Part shown: positions 1-11,039 of the stretch, piece after piece
Layout: each line of letters begins with the position of its first letter
Position numbering within the stretch: the first letter of the stretch is position 1
Assembly (NCBI GenBank): GCA_963556145.1
Contig: OY744467.1
Coordinates: 5,952,001 to 6,016,000 of the forward strand
Direction: 5' to 3'
Source of the DNA: Hygrocybe punicea
Lineage: Eukaryota; Basidiomycota; Agaricomycetes; Agaricales; Hygrophoraceae
DNA: 64,000 nt
Translations under genes and position numbers: made by a program
The notes under the pieces: model-generated
What the model was told of the DNA's origin: nothing
Seen by the model: the letters and a program-made list of their open reading frames with translations, nothing else
The model's database searches: none

Positions 1-362
1 GGCTGATGCATTGGCTGGCCAGTTAGCATGGGTTGATCAACAGCAATGGGTACATTGGCTAGTCAACTAATAGTGTTTGGCCTACCATGGAACAGCATCT
101 TGTGGGAATATGTTTTTACCAGAAAATGTTTTGCTCAGCCAGCACAAGCTGGTTTTCACAGAGGTGGGTGGTCATTTCACCTAGCCAATAGGTATGACTA
201 GCAATCTGAGAGATTTATCTTGTCTGGTCACATGCTCCAATTTCACAACAACCAATTACATGAAAAGTGGCTGGTTCAATCAAGTAATGTACTCACATAT
301 TTTCATCTTGAGAAGATATCTGAATATTATATTCGTGCACCATCAAACTTCCTCCCAGTGAC
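1..362. other. Left flank, no gene seen
   Basis: No coding region or recognisable element. The DNA contains a few copies of a short motif resembling TTGGCTGGTCA, also seen near 2,553 in the palindrome loop, so it may belong to the same repeat family. Nothing else could be supported. Confidence 0.5.
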
Positions 363-378
363 TTAGGGTTAGGGTTAG
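363..378 (+). repeat. Interstitial telomere-type repeat
   Basis: TTAGGG is present twice followed by TTAG. It lies 3 bp outside the left arm of the giant inverted repeat (arm begins at 382). On the mirrored side, near 5,670, the corresponding junction lacks the tract: the left side reads CAGTGACTT, then the telomeric tract and CAG, then CGATAAAAATC, while the complement of the right side reads CAGTGACCTT directly followed by CGATAAAAATC. The tract therefore looks inserted on one side only. TTAGGG is the usual telomere unit of basidiomycetes. Confidence 0.75.
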
Positions 379-716
379 CAGCGATAAAAATCAATAAATA
401 GGCCCACAGTGATTTACATTACATCCACTACAGTACAACAATGTGAAATCACACATTTAAGTGTGAAAAGAACACTACGAAGAAAATACAGTTGCAAAGA
501 AAAGTCATTCAGTCTCAATCTCGAAGGAGGAGCTCTTCTCCTTCTTGATCAAGACTGATTGACAAGAGAAGTAATGTCAAAATTTTTGCGAACACAGAAC
601 AAACAAACCATGAAAATACAAATGAAACACAATACAAGAAATTGAGACAAGTAAAACACATCACCTGTTGATACAATGTCAATAATACAAGGATTAATAA
701 TGAAAATGAGACTTAC

Positions 717-1103
717 CCAATAAATTCTTGTCAATGCCACCAGGCCTGCTACAAGTAGGTTGCCTAGCCAGGAACTCAGGTGGATTCACCCTCCCTGAAT
801 TCCTAATCGAAGACCCATGGTGGCAAGCGCTCATTGCTGAGGACCCACCACCAATGGTTGGGCATGCAGAGATACCACAATATTCACTAAAAAGTAATCC
901 TTGAAAAGAGTATTGTTAGTAATCAGCTAACAGAAATCCCTTATCTGAATGCAAACATGACAAAGACAATACCTGACTCCGGAAAAAGCAACAGTAAATG
1001 TAGCCCTGTGAACTAAACAGCAAATCCAAGGGAAATCACATACCTGTCATGCCAATAACACTCCAGAATCTCTGGTTGTTGCCCGGTACAACAGCCAAAG
1101 ATC
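717..1103 (-). pseudogene. Mirrored exon pair, left-arm copy
   Basis: Mirror image of the exon pair at 4,948-5,334 in the right arm; see that entry for the splice analysis. It reads on the minus strand. Function is unknown. Confidence 0.5.
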
Positions 1104-1257
1104 CTGTAGTGTTATCAAAGGTGGCAGTGGTGGTGGTGAGGTAAGAAGAAATTTTCAACCACATTTGATGGGCTTGTAGTTATTTGGTCTTGTAGTTGTT
1201 TGTTCATGTGACCCAACGCGTTGTTTTGACGGTCACACATGTGTCACAATATAGAAT

Positions 1258-1283
1258 GTCATGTCTGGGCGCCCAGACGTGAC
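1258..1283. promoter_or_regulatory. Perfect-looking 26 bp palindrome in a CATGTGAC-rich block
   Basis: The dyad is GTCATGTCTGGG followed by CGCCCAGACGTGAC, symmetric except for one T/C pair. It sits in a 150 bp block (about 1,200-1,350) with several CATGTGAC, GTCACACATG and ACATGTCATG sites. The mirrored copy is 4,768-4,793. It may be a promoter for one of the arm genes; this is inferred only from site density. Confidence 0.4.
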
Positions 1284-1429
1284 ATCACCCATGTGACATG
1301 TCATGTGTAGATACGCGCTTTGTTGATCATCATGTGATACACGCGTTCTGACATTCAGGCCAGGTAAGTGGAAAGTCATTTATGTATTCTACATAGGTAC
1401 AAAATAAAATAAGGACAGTGGGGGGATTC

Positions 1430-2045
1430 CCCCACCCTCATCTCATATCACTTGTAACTTGTCCTCCACCCCATCTGCTGCTCCCCTTGCCATGGCCGGT
1501 GCCAGTGGGCCAGTTTGGTTGCCATTGCTGCTGCCTGTGCCATTGCTGCCATTGCCACTGCAGTTGCTCCCCTTGCCATTGCCATTGTCGCTGCCGGTTC
1601 CATTGCCACGGCTGCTGTTCCCCTTGCCATTGCCATTGGCCCCCACCTGTTCCGTTGCTGCTGCTGCCGTTCCCACCCCTGCAGCTGCTGCTACCATTCC
1701 CGGCCCCAGTCCCACTGCTGCTGCTATTCCTGGTCCCGCTTACATTGCTGCTGCTGTTCTCAACCGCTCCTGGTACTGTTGCTGCTGCTGCTGCTGCTGC
1801 TCCCATAGCCGCTGTTGCTGTCCCCGTTCTCGTCATTGTTGTTCCCACCCCCGCTGCTGCTGCCATTCTCAGTCCCGGTCCCGCTGCTGCTGTCGTTCCC
1901 AACCCCGCTGCTGCTGCTGTTCCAGGTCCCGCTGCTACAGCTGCCATTGCCATTGCTTCTGCTGTTGCCGCTGCCGCTGCTGTGGGGGGGGGATTTGTTG
2001 CTGCTGCTGCTGCCGTTGTTCTCTCAGCTGTCGATTCGTCCCTGG
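1430..2045. repeat. Low-complexity codon-periodic array (left arm copy)
   Basis: Three-base periodic DNA made mostly of GCT, GCC, GTT and related triplets, including (CTG)n runs near 1,781-1,803. Overlapping open frames exist on both strands at once, encoding Ala/Leu/Pro/Cys-rich or Gly/Asn/Ser-rich strings. The mirrored copy is 4,006-4,621. Similar arrays recur at 26,300-26,830, 28,430-30,340 and 34,480-35,300. One strand could carry a low-complexity exon, but no domain is visible. Confidence 0.7.
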
Positions 2046-2047
2046 TA

Positions 2048-2101
2048 ACCTTGCGAATGCCCCACCCACGTCAATTGACGTGAAGGTGCGTGGTCGCGAG
2101 G
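2048..2101. other. 54 bp dyad motif, copy 1
   Basis: The core GTCAATTGAC is at 2,070-2,079, with outer half-sites ACCTTGCGA (from 2,048) and TCGCGAGGT (to about 2,102). The layout matches the other copies: half-site, 12 bases, 10-base core, 12 bases, half-site. Confidence 0.7.
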
Positions 2102-2460
2102 TGACTTTGAGCCTTCTACTTCCTCCCCGTCCTTGTCCTCGCTGTCCTCACCATCTTCATTGTCTGTCATCCGTTGCCCCCGTCCCCGTTCCCATAGTCC
2201 TCGTCGTCATCCTCATCGTCATCCCCATCATCGTCCTCATCGTCCTTGCCCCCGCCACCCTCGCCCTCATCCTCGTCCTCGTCCTCGTCCCCCTTGTACT
2301 TATCGTCCTTGCCGTTGTCGTCCTTGCCATTGTCATCCCCGTGCTTGTTGTCACCATGCTTGTTGTCCCCGTCACCGTTCCGGTCATCCTTGCCATCCCC
2401 ATTGTCGTCGTTCTGGTCCCCATTGTTGTCGTTGCCGTCCCCGCTGTCCTCGTTCCAATC

Positions 2461-3590
2461 TACATTGCCGTCCCCATTGTCGTCGTTCTGGTCCCCATTG
2501 TTGTCGTTGCCATCCCTGCTGTCCTTGTTCCAATCCTTTGCATTGTTGGCTGGTCAATTGAAAGTCCCAATTATTTGGATTCAAGTCACGTACTCACAGC
2601 TTAACAAATGTTGGCTACAACACATTTCCTGGAGTACTTAGTGCCAGGCACTTATTTTGACAATGATGTATGCTTCACCTAGTATTTCTAGAATTAATTT
2701 TAGATTTTCTAGATGAGTACTCGCAAAGTTGGGTGTTTCAGGGTCCAATCTTGGCAGAGGGCTCAAATACATTGGGAATAGCTCTCTCTGTAGGTTGAAA
2801 TAAAATACAAAATTTACCCTACTTGTGGGTATGGTATACTTACATCTATGCAGAGCCTTACCCTGCCAATTGAGGTGTTATACAGCATGTAAGAGCATTA
2901 AGAAAATCCAGCCACCTGTACCAATATGGTAATTTGGCCCTGTTTAGGAAATTGGAAAACGCCGGTTGAAATTCTCGCGTGTGTTCAAGCCACGTCACCC
3001 TTTCTCTTGACTTCAACAGACAAATGGTGTACAAGAACACCACGCTAGGTTTTTCATTTTAAGGTTCTTTTTTTATTCTACTAACTAATTTCATGTCATT
3101 TTTAGATGGTTTTTGCCAACGTCGTGTCAGACGACGACGAAAACTGCCACAGCAACAACGACGCCAGTACGTCGGCCAACAATGCGATGCCCATAACAGA
3201 ACGGCATGGACAGCAACCGTGAACGCGACAGGGACGGGAACGGCCACGTGGACGAGAACCCGGACTGCAACAACAAGAATGGGGACTGGAATGTCGAGAA
3301 CGGGGACAGGAACATCGACAATGGGGACTGCAACGAGGACAGCGGGGATGGCAACGAAGACAACGGGACCGGAATGACGACAATGGGGACCGGAACGAGG
3401 ACAGTGGGGACGGCAACGAAGACAACGGGACTGGAATGACGACACTGGGGACAGCAACGAGAACCAGTACGATGGCAGCAGGAATGACAACGACAACAAC
3501 GGGGACAGCAATGAGGACCGGTATGACGACAGCGGGGACAGCAACAACAACAACGGGGACTGGAACGCTGACAATGGGGATGGCAACGAG
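2461..3590. repeat. Loop of the giant inverted repeat
   Basis: About 1.13 kb separates the arms. Bases 2,560-3,060 are ordinary AT-rich DNA with no gene seen. From about 3,160 the minisatellite of the right arm continues inward, so the right side carries more copies of the 21 bp unit than the left side (left copies end near 2,540). The unequal copy number explains why the palindrome loses register here. Confidence 0.7.
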
Positions 3591-3690
3591 GATTGGAACA
3601 AGGACAGCAGGGACGGCAACGACAACAATGGGGACCAGAACGACGACAATTGGGATGGCAAGGATGACCGGAACGGTGACGGGGACAACA
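3250..3690 (+). repeat. 21 bp minisatellite (heptad GDxNxDN)
   Basis: About twenty imperfect units of a 21 bp pattern, GGGGAC followed by a 15-base segment like NGNAACGANGACAAC. Read on the plus strand in one frame this gives seven-residue repeats such as GDGNEDN. A related, shorter array on the opposite strand occupies about 2,380-2,540. All frames are largely open because of composition, so it is treated as a repeat and not as a protein gene. Confidence 0.75.
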
Positions 3691-3949
3691 AGCATGGTGA
3701 CAACAAGCACGGGGATGACAATGGCAAGGACGACAACGGCAAGGACGATAAGTACAAGGGGGACGAGGACGAGGACGAGGATGAGGGCGAGGGTGGCGGG
3801 GGCAAGGACGATGAGGACGATGATGGGGATGACGATGAGGATGACGACGAGGACTATGGGAACGGGGACGGGGGCAACGGATGACAGACAATGAAGATGG
3901 TGAGGACAGCGAGGACAAGGACGGGGAGGAAGTAGAAGGCTCAAAGTCA

Positions 3950-4003
3950 CCTCGCGACCACGCACCTTCACGTCAATTGACGTGGGTGGGGCATTCGCAA
4001 GGT
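3950..4003. other. 54 bp dyad motif, copy 2 (mirror of copy 1)
   Basis: The core is at 3,972-3,981. This copy is the palindrome-arm mirror of copy 1 and is not an independent instance. Confidence 0.7.
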
Positions 4004-4947
4004 TACCAGGGACGAATCGACAGCTGAGAGAACAACGGCAGCGGCAGCAGCAACAAATCCCCCCCCCACAGCAGCGGCAGCGGCAACAGCAGAAGCAATG
4101 GCAATGGCAGCTGTAGCAGCAGGACCTGGAACAGCAGCAGCAGCGGGGTTGGGAACGACAGCAGCAGCGGGACCGGGACTGAGAATGGCAGCAGCAGCGG
4201 GGGTGGGAACAACAATGACGAGAACGGGGACAGCAACAGCGGCTATGGGAGCAGCAGCAGCAGCAGCAGCAACAGTACCAGGAGCGGTTGAGAACAGCAG
4301 CAGCAATGTAAGCGGGACCAGGAATAGCAGCAGCAGTGGGACTGGGGCCGGGAATGGTAGCAGCAGCTGCAGGGGTGGGAACGGCAGCAGCAGCAACGGA
4401 ACAGGTGGGGGCCAATGGCAATGGCAAGGGGAACAGCAGCCGTGGCAATGGAACCGGCAGCGACAATGGCAATGGCAAGGGGAGCAACTGCAGTGGCAAT
4501 GGCAGCAATGGCACAGGCAGCAGCAATGGCAACCAAACTGGCCCACTGGCACCGGCCATGGCAAGGGGAGCAGCAGATGGGGTGGAGGACAAGTTACAAG
4601 TGATATGAGATGAGGGTGGGGGAATCCCCCCACTGTCCTTATTTTATTTTGTACCTATGTAGAATACATAAATGACTTTCCACTTACCTGGCCTGAATGT
4701 CAGAACGCGTGTATCACATGATGATCAACAAAGCGCGTATCTACACATGACATGTCACATGGGTGATGTCACGTCTGGGCGCCCAGACATGACATTCTAT
4801 ATTGTGACACATGTGTGACCGTCAAAACAACGCGTTGGGTCACATGAACAAACAACTACAAGACCAAATAACTACAAGCCCATCAAATGTGGTTGAAAAT
4901 TTCTTCTTACCTCACCACCACCACTGCCACCTTTGATAACACTACAG

Positions 4948-5334
4948 GATCTTTGGCTGTTGTACCGGGCAACAACCAGAGATTCTGGAGTGTTATTGGC
5001 ATGACAGGTATGTGATTTCCCTTGGATTTGCTGTTTAGTTCACAGGGCTACATTTACTGTTGCTTTTTCCGGAGTCAGGTATTGTCTTTGTCATGTTTGC
5101 ATTCAGATAAGGGATTTCTGTTAGCTGATTACTAACAATACTCTTTTCAAGGATTACTTTTTAGTGAATATTGTGGTATCTCTGCATGCCCAACCATTGG
5201 TGGTGGGTCCTCAGCAATGAGCGCTTGCCACCATGGGTCTTCGATTAGGAATTCAGGGAGGGTGAATCCACCTGAGTTCCTGGCTAGGCAACCTACTTGT
5301 AGCAGGCCTGGTGGCATTGACAAGAATTTATTGG
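4948..5334 (+). CDS. Partial spliced gene, unknown function (right-arm copy)
   Basis: Two well-formed exons: 4,948-5,007 and 5,152-5,334. The intron between them starts GTATGT, has a TTACTAAC branch site and ends TTTTCAAG; exon 5,152-5,334 is followed by a GTAAGT donor. The phases agree (each exon begins with GA completing a Gly codon). The encoded fragment contains PGNNQRFWSVIGM and later SEYCGISACPTIGGGSS and RVNPPEFLARQPT. I do not recognise the family. An identical copy lies in the other arm, so the pair is inverted and duplicated. The upstream low-complexity array (4,006-4,610) may be an earlier exon. The gene's ends were not found. Confidence 0.45.
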
Positions 5335-5669
5335 GTAAGTCTCATTTTCATTATTAATCCTTGTATTATTGACATTGTATCAACAGGTGATGTGTTTTAC
5401 TTGTCTCAATTTCTTGTATTGTGTTTCATTTGTATTTTCATGGTTTGTTTGTTCTGTGTTCGCAAAAATTTTGACATTACTTCTCTTGTCAATCAGTCTT
5501 GATCAAGAAGGAGAAGAGCTCCTCCTTCGAGATTGAGACTGAATGACTTTTCTTTGCAACTGTATTTTCTTCGTAGTGTTCTTTTCACACTTAAATGTGT
5601 GATTTCACATTGTTGTACTTTAGTGGATGTAATGTAAATCACTGTGGGCCTATTTATTGATTTTTATCG

Positions 5670-6049
5670 AAGGTCACTGCATTTGGCTCAGAAGATACAT
5701 GAGGTAGCAGGCTGGTTCATAGAAGGTGAGACATTTCCATATTTTGTTGGTCTCATTTCATTTTTTTTCCTTTTATTGTGTACATTTTTCTTACCATCCA
5801 CGTCAACCACATTATTTATGGGATGTCCTTGTGTTCCTTTGTTTCATAATAAATTTTTTATTTCTACTGAAGTTGTTCTGTAAGAGACTGAATGAATGAG
5901 TTGACATCTTCTGGGAGCTGCATCTGTGCATCATCGTAAGTCTCCAACTCATGAAGCTCCTGACCCCAATCCAGACCATCCCTAAATTTGAGACCTCTTC
6001 CCTGCTGAATGGAATACTTCAAAAGTTGAAGGGCTTCCTGTCACATTTC
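5670..6049. other. No gene seen
   Basis: AT-rich sequence between the giant palindrome and an LTR fragment. Short open frames here have no recognisable content. Confidence 0.5.
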
Positions 6050-6583
6050 AATCTGAACCCAACTCCAATCCTGACCCCGATGACAAGATTGATATCATCA
6101 ATTGCATCCATAGCATCATCGATAACAACCACAACCAACATGCTACACCAATCACCGCTGATGAGCCACATACATCATACACCCTTGTACATGCCCTGAA
6201 CAATACAGCACAACATAATCACCATATCTGCTGTTTGTTATCACCAGACCCACAATGCAGTCGCTGGCCACCACGTCGCCACCCCAACACGCATAAAACA
6301 CAAACCAAATGAAGATGCTGTTCATCTCAGAGCTCAGCCTCCTTGCCATTACACATCATGATGAAGAAGCCTACCCTGAAGATGTTCTAGTATATAAGCC
6401 CAGACATTCATAGTCAGTATTCCTTAAGTCTAGTTTAGCTACTCTTCCCCAGATTGCCACCTTGATAAACCCAGACAAACCCTTCCTCCCTCCTATCTAC
6501 CCTTTGTACCCACTATTCCTTTATTGCATCCTTGTTTGGTTGATTGTTGCTGGAGCCCACAATTAAGATGCAATCCGTAACAC
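6050..6583 (+). mobile_element. LTR fragment, same family as the solo LTR at 16,023-16,578
   Basis: The segment matches the minus strand of the solo LTR in both the protein-like part (a shared frame containing HALNNTAQHNHHICC, with VQALNNTAQHNHQISC in the other copy) and the terminal part (TATATAAG near 6,392, then a TACCCTTTGTAC region, then TTGATTGTTGCTGGAGCCC and the end ATCCGTAACA at 6,583). CG dinucleotides present in the other copy are often TG or CA here. The 5' end is unclear, so the fragment may be truncated. It ends 7 bp from the decayed hAT gene that follows. Confidence 0.65.
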
Positions 6584-6589
6584 TTCCAT

Positions 6590-9168
6590 TAATTCAGGCG
6601 AAATGCGATTCCATCGTGCAGTCATAGTTTCCTTGCTTGATGAAAACACTCTTTCACAAGGCACTGCCGAAACTTGTATCAGTAAAATGTCCATGGCGAG
6701 AGAAAAAATTCTTGGATAGTGAAGTTGATTTTCCTTGTCCAACTATATTTAGCATGAAATGGATACATCTGTCATCGGCCTCACATACCTGCCAGTATAT
6801 CAGACTCTTTGTTGTTGGCTATGTATCGCAAAGGTAAGCTGTGGCCTCGACTTCTATTGCCCATCACACAACTGAATGACCTCAAATATGGTTGAGGCTG
6901 AGGATGTCTCTCGCAATGGGATGTGGCAGGACTGCAGGTGGTTCTGCATTTACTACAGGGTCCTCAGTTCCAGTAGTAGGGTCATACAGGCAAAGCTATG
7001 TAAGATAGAGTAATCTGGGTGATAAAAGTGGAAATATTATTGGTATGTATGGCATTAATAAATAAATCTTTGGCCCAATCAACTTACTCTGGCATGTACT
7101 CCTTGAGCCACATCAATTTGATGGATGGATCCAGAACTGGAAAAAAACCATCAGCAAAAGCAAAAAATTAGTTAGATACAGACTCATGGCCAGTGTGTAA
7201 GCAGGGACCATGTCTGTTCAGCTACTATTAATTCAAGTTTGTCGATCCCCTTCTGGATGATTTCAGAAGTTTCCAGATTCTGCTCTTGATGTACTTTCCA
7301 GACATTGAGCATCACTTCAAATGCAGGTATGGCGTGACATAATGTTGGAGTCTTCTCATGTGATAACATTTGTTGGAAGGCATGTGGAATCTGACAATGA
7401 TAATACATTATATAGAAAAGGAACAATCAAATACACTCACCTGGAGAATAGATTGAAATTTTCGAAGAGCATTCCAGTCGGAATCATGGAGCTGGAACTT
7501 GTGCAGTTCAGAAAATTCCTGGCTTTCAAGGAAGGTGTCAAGAACCTAGATAACCATGTCAAATATTGGCCACGAAAATAAAGAATAAAAAATACCTCTT
7601 GAAGATCAATGGCTCATTCAATCATGAGTAATGTTGAAGACCACCTCACTTCCATGTCACACAGAAGCTGAAGTTCCTTCTGCTCTAATCTCTCAAACAA
7701 GGATGAAAAATACTGTCAGTGCAGGGAAGATGATTGGATCTAGTATAAATTAATGTTTGTGCATCAAATGGTAAGTTGCTGCACAAGATAGCAAGAGAGA
7801 GACATACTGCACGAATAAGAGATTGGACAATTGCAATTGGATCTCAGTCAATCCCTTCCAAGAAGTTTGCAGGGTAAAAGTCATCAGTAGTTTCAGCCAC
7901 ATAGTCAAGATTGGTGATTGCCACTAGCACAGCCTTGCAGGCAAGGTTGACAATGTGAGGGAAACATCTGGAGGTAAAGAGTATTAGTACTTATGGTGCA
8001 GCAACACCTACCTAATTTGACACTCAATTTTGTCAAATTTAATTTTCCATCGCCAAAGTTCATACTCTAATATGGCCATGAATGTATCATTGTTTGAGGC
8101 ATTGTTGAGGGTAATCCATCCAATCTGAGAGTATGAGGGTCATCGAGAATATGAAGAAACTTTGAATATTGAATACCTTGTGAGTAATCATAAGCCGATC
8201 AGTAACATATATGAATACATGGGCAAGATGCTCACCATCATGTTTCCCAGAAACACGATGAAATCCCACCAAGTCAGAACATAATCTGAGAATGTATTGA
8301 CGGCCACTGGGGGTTTCTTCAGTATGTGATTGGATCCAATAAGCTGTGATGGCCATGAAAGGAGAACGATTCGGATCGGGTCACATAGCCATTGTGAACG
8401 AAATCTTCCCTAATGAGTGCTGTTCCTTTATTAACAAGAATAGTCAAAATGCAGGTAGCAGCTGCTCTGACCTGCATGTCTTTACTTAGTTGATCTAAAT
8501 GTTCTTCAAGCATCTCTTCAATGCGTTTACAGATCATAGTCCTGCCAGGAATATCCGACTCCCAAAGTTCTTCTCAAAGCATGAGAAAAATTGCACACAG
8601 ATGCGGTGATTTGACAACATTGATTGACTAAAATAATGATATCTCATCAATACAGGAATATAAAATAATCAAAAAATATACCTGATCATCACCAACAATG
8701 AACTTGATGATTGTATCAATGAAAGCTTCCCTCAAGTATGGTGTCCGTTCTTGTGGCGTCCATCCTATTGATTGCCCTTTACCCTTTTGATATCCATCCA
8801 GGGCAGCCTGGGCACTCTTTGCCTTTATATTGATGCCCAACTCATCACAACCAGACACCCAAACATTCATGTGTTCCTCTATCAAGTGACGGTGAATAGT
8901 CCTAGTGGATAGGGCAGGACAGGGCTTACCCTCAGGTAAAATTTCCTGTACCCAGACCCCTAACCCTTCAAACTGTACCCCTTTCAGGTAGGGGTTCAAC
9001 TCGACCCTTCATCATATGCGGTGTCTCACAATACCATAAGGGTAGACAAAAACCACCTGACAGGGGTCAGGGTTTATATTTGGGGGGTATCTATGGCAAC
9101 AAATCACACTACTGGACAATCTCCACATCTTCTGCATCATCTGCATGTGCTGCGTTCTTTTTCCCCAT
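6590..9168 (-). pseudogene. Decayed hAT transposase (copy 2)
   Basis: Minus-strand pieces line up in order with fungal hAT transposases. A start near 9,168 reads MGKKNAAHADDAEDVEIVQ. It is followed by a segment with RTIHRHLIEEHM and AKSAQAALDGYQKGKGQS (8,890-8,790), then RTPYLREAFIDTIIKFIVGDDQ and the catalytic-core region (8,540-7,850). The C-terminal dimerisation motif, VPCERVFSSSKET, is near 6,680-6,640. Frames change many times and stops are frequent, so no full protein is made. A segment at about 8,910-9,090 with TAGGGCAGGACAGGG and GTACCC-type motifs interrupts the N-terminal part and looks like a small hAT-type MITE. Its ends could not be fixed. Confidence 0.75.
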
Positions 9169-9222
9169 GTTAGCACACACAGCATCAATCAAATCTTTCA
9201 TGACAATGAGATCATGCTGGGA

Positions 9223-11035
9223 CTAAGAACCAAGACACAAGAATGAGTGAAGAGACTGAGAGGAGAGAGCATTCCAGGTGTGGCTAAGAAGATGCCAGCC
9301 CTGTGAAAAGACTCGTTCAACTGCTGTGGAGGTGGCTGCAAACGACAGATCAGATATATTATAGATCAGAAGGCAGGACTTACGAGGTGCACTTAAGAAG
9401 TCCAATGCCATCCGAGATAGGCAAGGATATGCATGCCAATTATCCGACCATCATTTCAAAGGGTTGGTCACATTCTCAACCAGGAGGCGAAGGTATTCAT
9501 CAATCTCACTAACAGGAGCCACCATGGTTACAGAGAGGTTCCCAAACATCATGAACTTGCACTGATTTTGGCAGACCATTAGATACACAACCAGAGAGAT
9601 TGATGAGGACAGCATACCGTCACATTGTCTGTGGCCTTGTTCACTGGTACATCCTCACCCTTGCCCTTCTTGTCCTTATCCTTCTTGTACACTGAAATGA
9701 ACTCTTCACAAACCATGTTCTCAGCCTGCTCCATTCATGCTGCTTGAAGTATTCAAGTTTCATACCAGGGTGAAGTACCATAGCAATGTGATATATAGCG
9801 GAGGAATCTGTGAGAGAATAATAGCGATCCATTTTTTTCTATGCAAGCTTCATTGCTGCAATGATGGCAGGGTGATAGCGATGCTTTGTGGTAAGGTTCA
9901 GACTGCTTGAGAGATGATCCATGGCAGGTATGACTGCAGTGATGCTTGCATTATCTTGCAAGAAGTACAGCGTGGTGGTCTTATATAGCTGTGAGTTCAT
10001 CAGCGCCTCGATTGGAGAATGACCGACTAACACGTACGCTGAGTAGACCGACCAACTCATTGATTATCCTTCATCCAGTTCATATTTGTGAAACTTGACC
10101 TGCTTATCGATGGTGATCACATCAATTGGTTGGCGATAACAGAGCGCAAACTCCATCATGTCAAATATGGAGTTCCAACATGTGACTACATCACGAGGGA
10201 TGAGGTTGGGAAGCAGGTTGGCATCCCTGCAGTGACAGTGCCAAGCAGGGAGCGTGATAGTCGTAGAGTTGATGATAGCAAAGGAAAGCTGATGGAGCCT
10301 AGACATGGCATCACGGACAACTTCAGTGTCAGCCAATATATCCTCTTTCTCAATCTCGTTCAGCCTGTCAAGCTCATCAATTCCATCATCGTTGTCATCA
10401 TTGTCGTCGACATTGTCATCGTGAACTGATGCCAGATCTACATGGTCTCTGTTGTCATCCTTGGCAATGATCTTGGTGCTATTCTGCTCCACCTCTCTAT
10501 CAGCATCATCAAGATTAGTGCCCTTGGTCATGCTGGGGTTGAAAGGGTGAACAAGACTCCTAGTGGAGAGTTGTACAGTGTGATTGAAACACCGGACCTG
10601 TCCATCAGCATTGAAGGAGTTGTCAAGCTTGACAAGAGCATCTGTTTGCTTGTCATTGGCACTGGCATTATCAGCATTCATCATGAGGATCTTTGATCAT
10701 TGTGAGCATGATACAAAGACCTGCAAACCTGGATCATACCTTCTGCATAAGGCCAAACCGAATGAACATGTCTTGAAAGGTATTTGCCATAGTGACACCG
10801 GTATGCGACTCAGCAACTTCAGCAATGTCCAACAAGAATGAGAGTGGTTTGCCTTGGTACTCGAGATGAACAGTCCAACTGATATAAGCACGGTGATTAG
10901 GCAATGTCCAGGCATCAGTTGCAAAATGGAGATGACCAAGATGTGCCTGATGTGAGTTTCAGCACAATGGTGGAAACAATGAGGAGTTGGAGACGTTGAT
11001 ACGCTAATCGAGGTGCTGTGCACTAACAACAACAC
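9223..11035 (-). pseudogene. Decayed hAT transposase (copy 1, different lineage)
   Basis: Read on the minus strand, the order is: a segment with GHLHFATDAWTLPNHRAY (about 10,940-10,890); DNASANDKQTDALVKL (10,684 down); RCFNHTVQLSTRSL; an acidic linker; WNSIFDMMEFALCYRQPID and KVKFHKYELDEG-like sequence to 10,064; VIPAMDHLSSSLN (about 9,920); RYYSLTDSSAIYHIAMVLHP (about 9,820); and the dimerisation motif STAVERVFSQGWHLLS (9,340-9,280). These are the standard landmarks of the hAT (Ac-like) DDE family. Several frame changes and TGA/TAG stops make it a pseudogene. Its C-terminal motif differs from the neighbouring copy 2 (TSTAVERVFS against SSVPCERVFS type), so the two come from different hAT lineages. 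Confidence 0.8.
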
Positions 11036-11039
11036 TCTT

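Larger units (their letters stand above)
382..2460 (+). repeat. Giant inverted repeat, left arm
   Basis: Each base x here pairs with base 6051-x in 3,591-5,669. Mirrored reading frames are the same length on both sides and nearly all identical (for example 549-740 minus against 5,311-5,502 plus, and 1,418-2,083 plus against 3,968-4,633 minus). The rare differences are single bases, for example two residues in a 77-codon frame. The arm holds the mirrored exon pair (717-1,103), a block dense in CATGTGAC-type sites around 1,200-1,350, and low-complexity DNA from 1,430 that is open in several frames at once. The inner end near 2,460 is blurred by a 21 bp minisatellite. No transposase is encoded. 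It may be a foldback element, a segmental inverted duplication or an assembly artefact. Confidence 0.9.
3591..5669 (-). repeat. Giant inverted repeat, right arm
   Basis: This is the mirror of 382-2,460 about an axis at 3,025.5. The outer end lies in the sequence TTTTTATCG at 5,661-5,669. The near-identity over about 2.08 kb means the duplication is recent or the arms are being homogenised. There is no clear target-site duplication beyond the arms, although an imperfect CAGTGAC(C)TT match continues past the border. Confidence 0.9.

Noticed and set aside
1459..2604. Long open frame (381 codons) and its mirrored 496-codon counterpart at 3,102-4,592
   Set aside because: All overlapping frames on both strands are open here because the DNA is triplet-periodic low complexity. 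No domain is visible and the frames run through the minisatellite, so they were not called as proteins.
8910..9090. Exact ends of a small hAT-type MITE in the hAT copy 2 pseudogene
   Set aside because: TAGGGCAGGACAGGG marks one end, but neither the other terminal repeat nor an 8 bp duplication could be matched well enough to call a separate feature.
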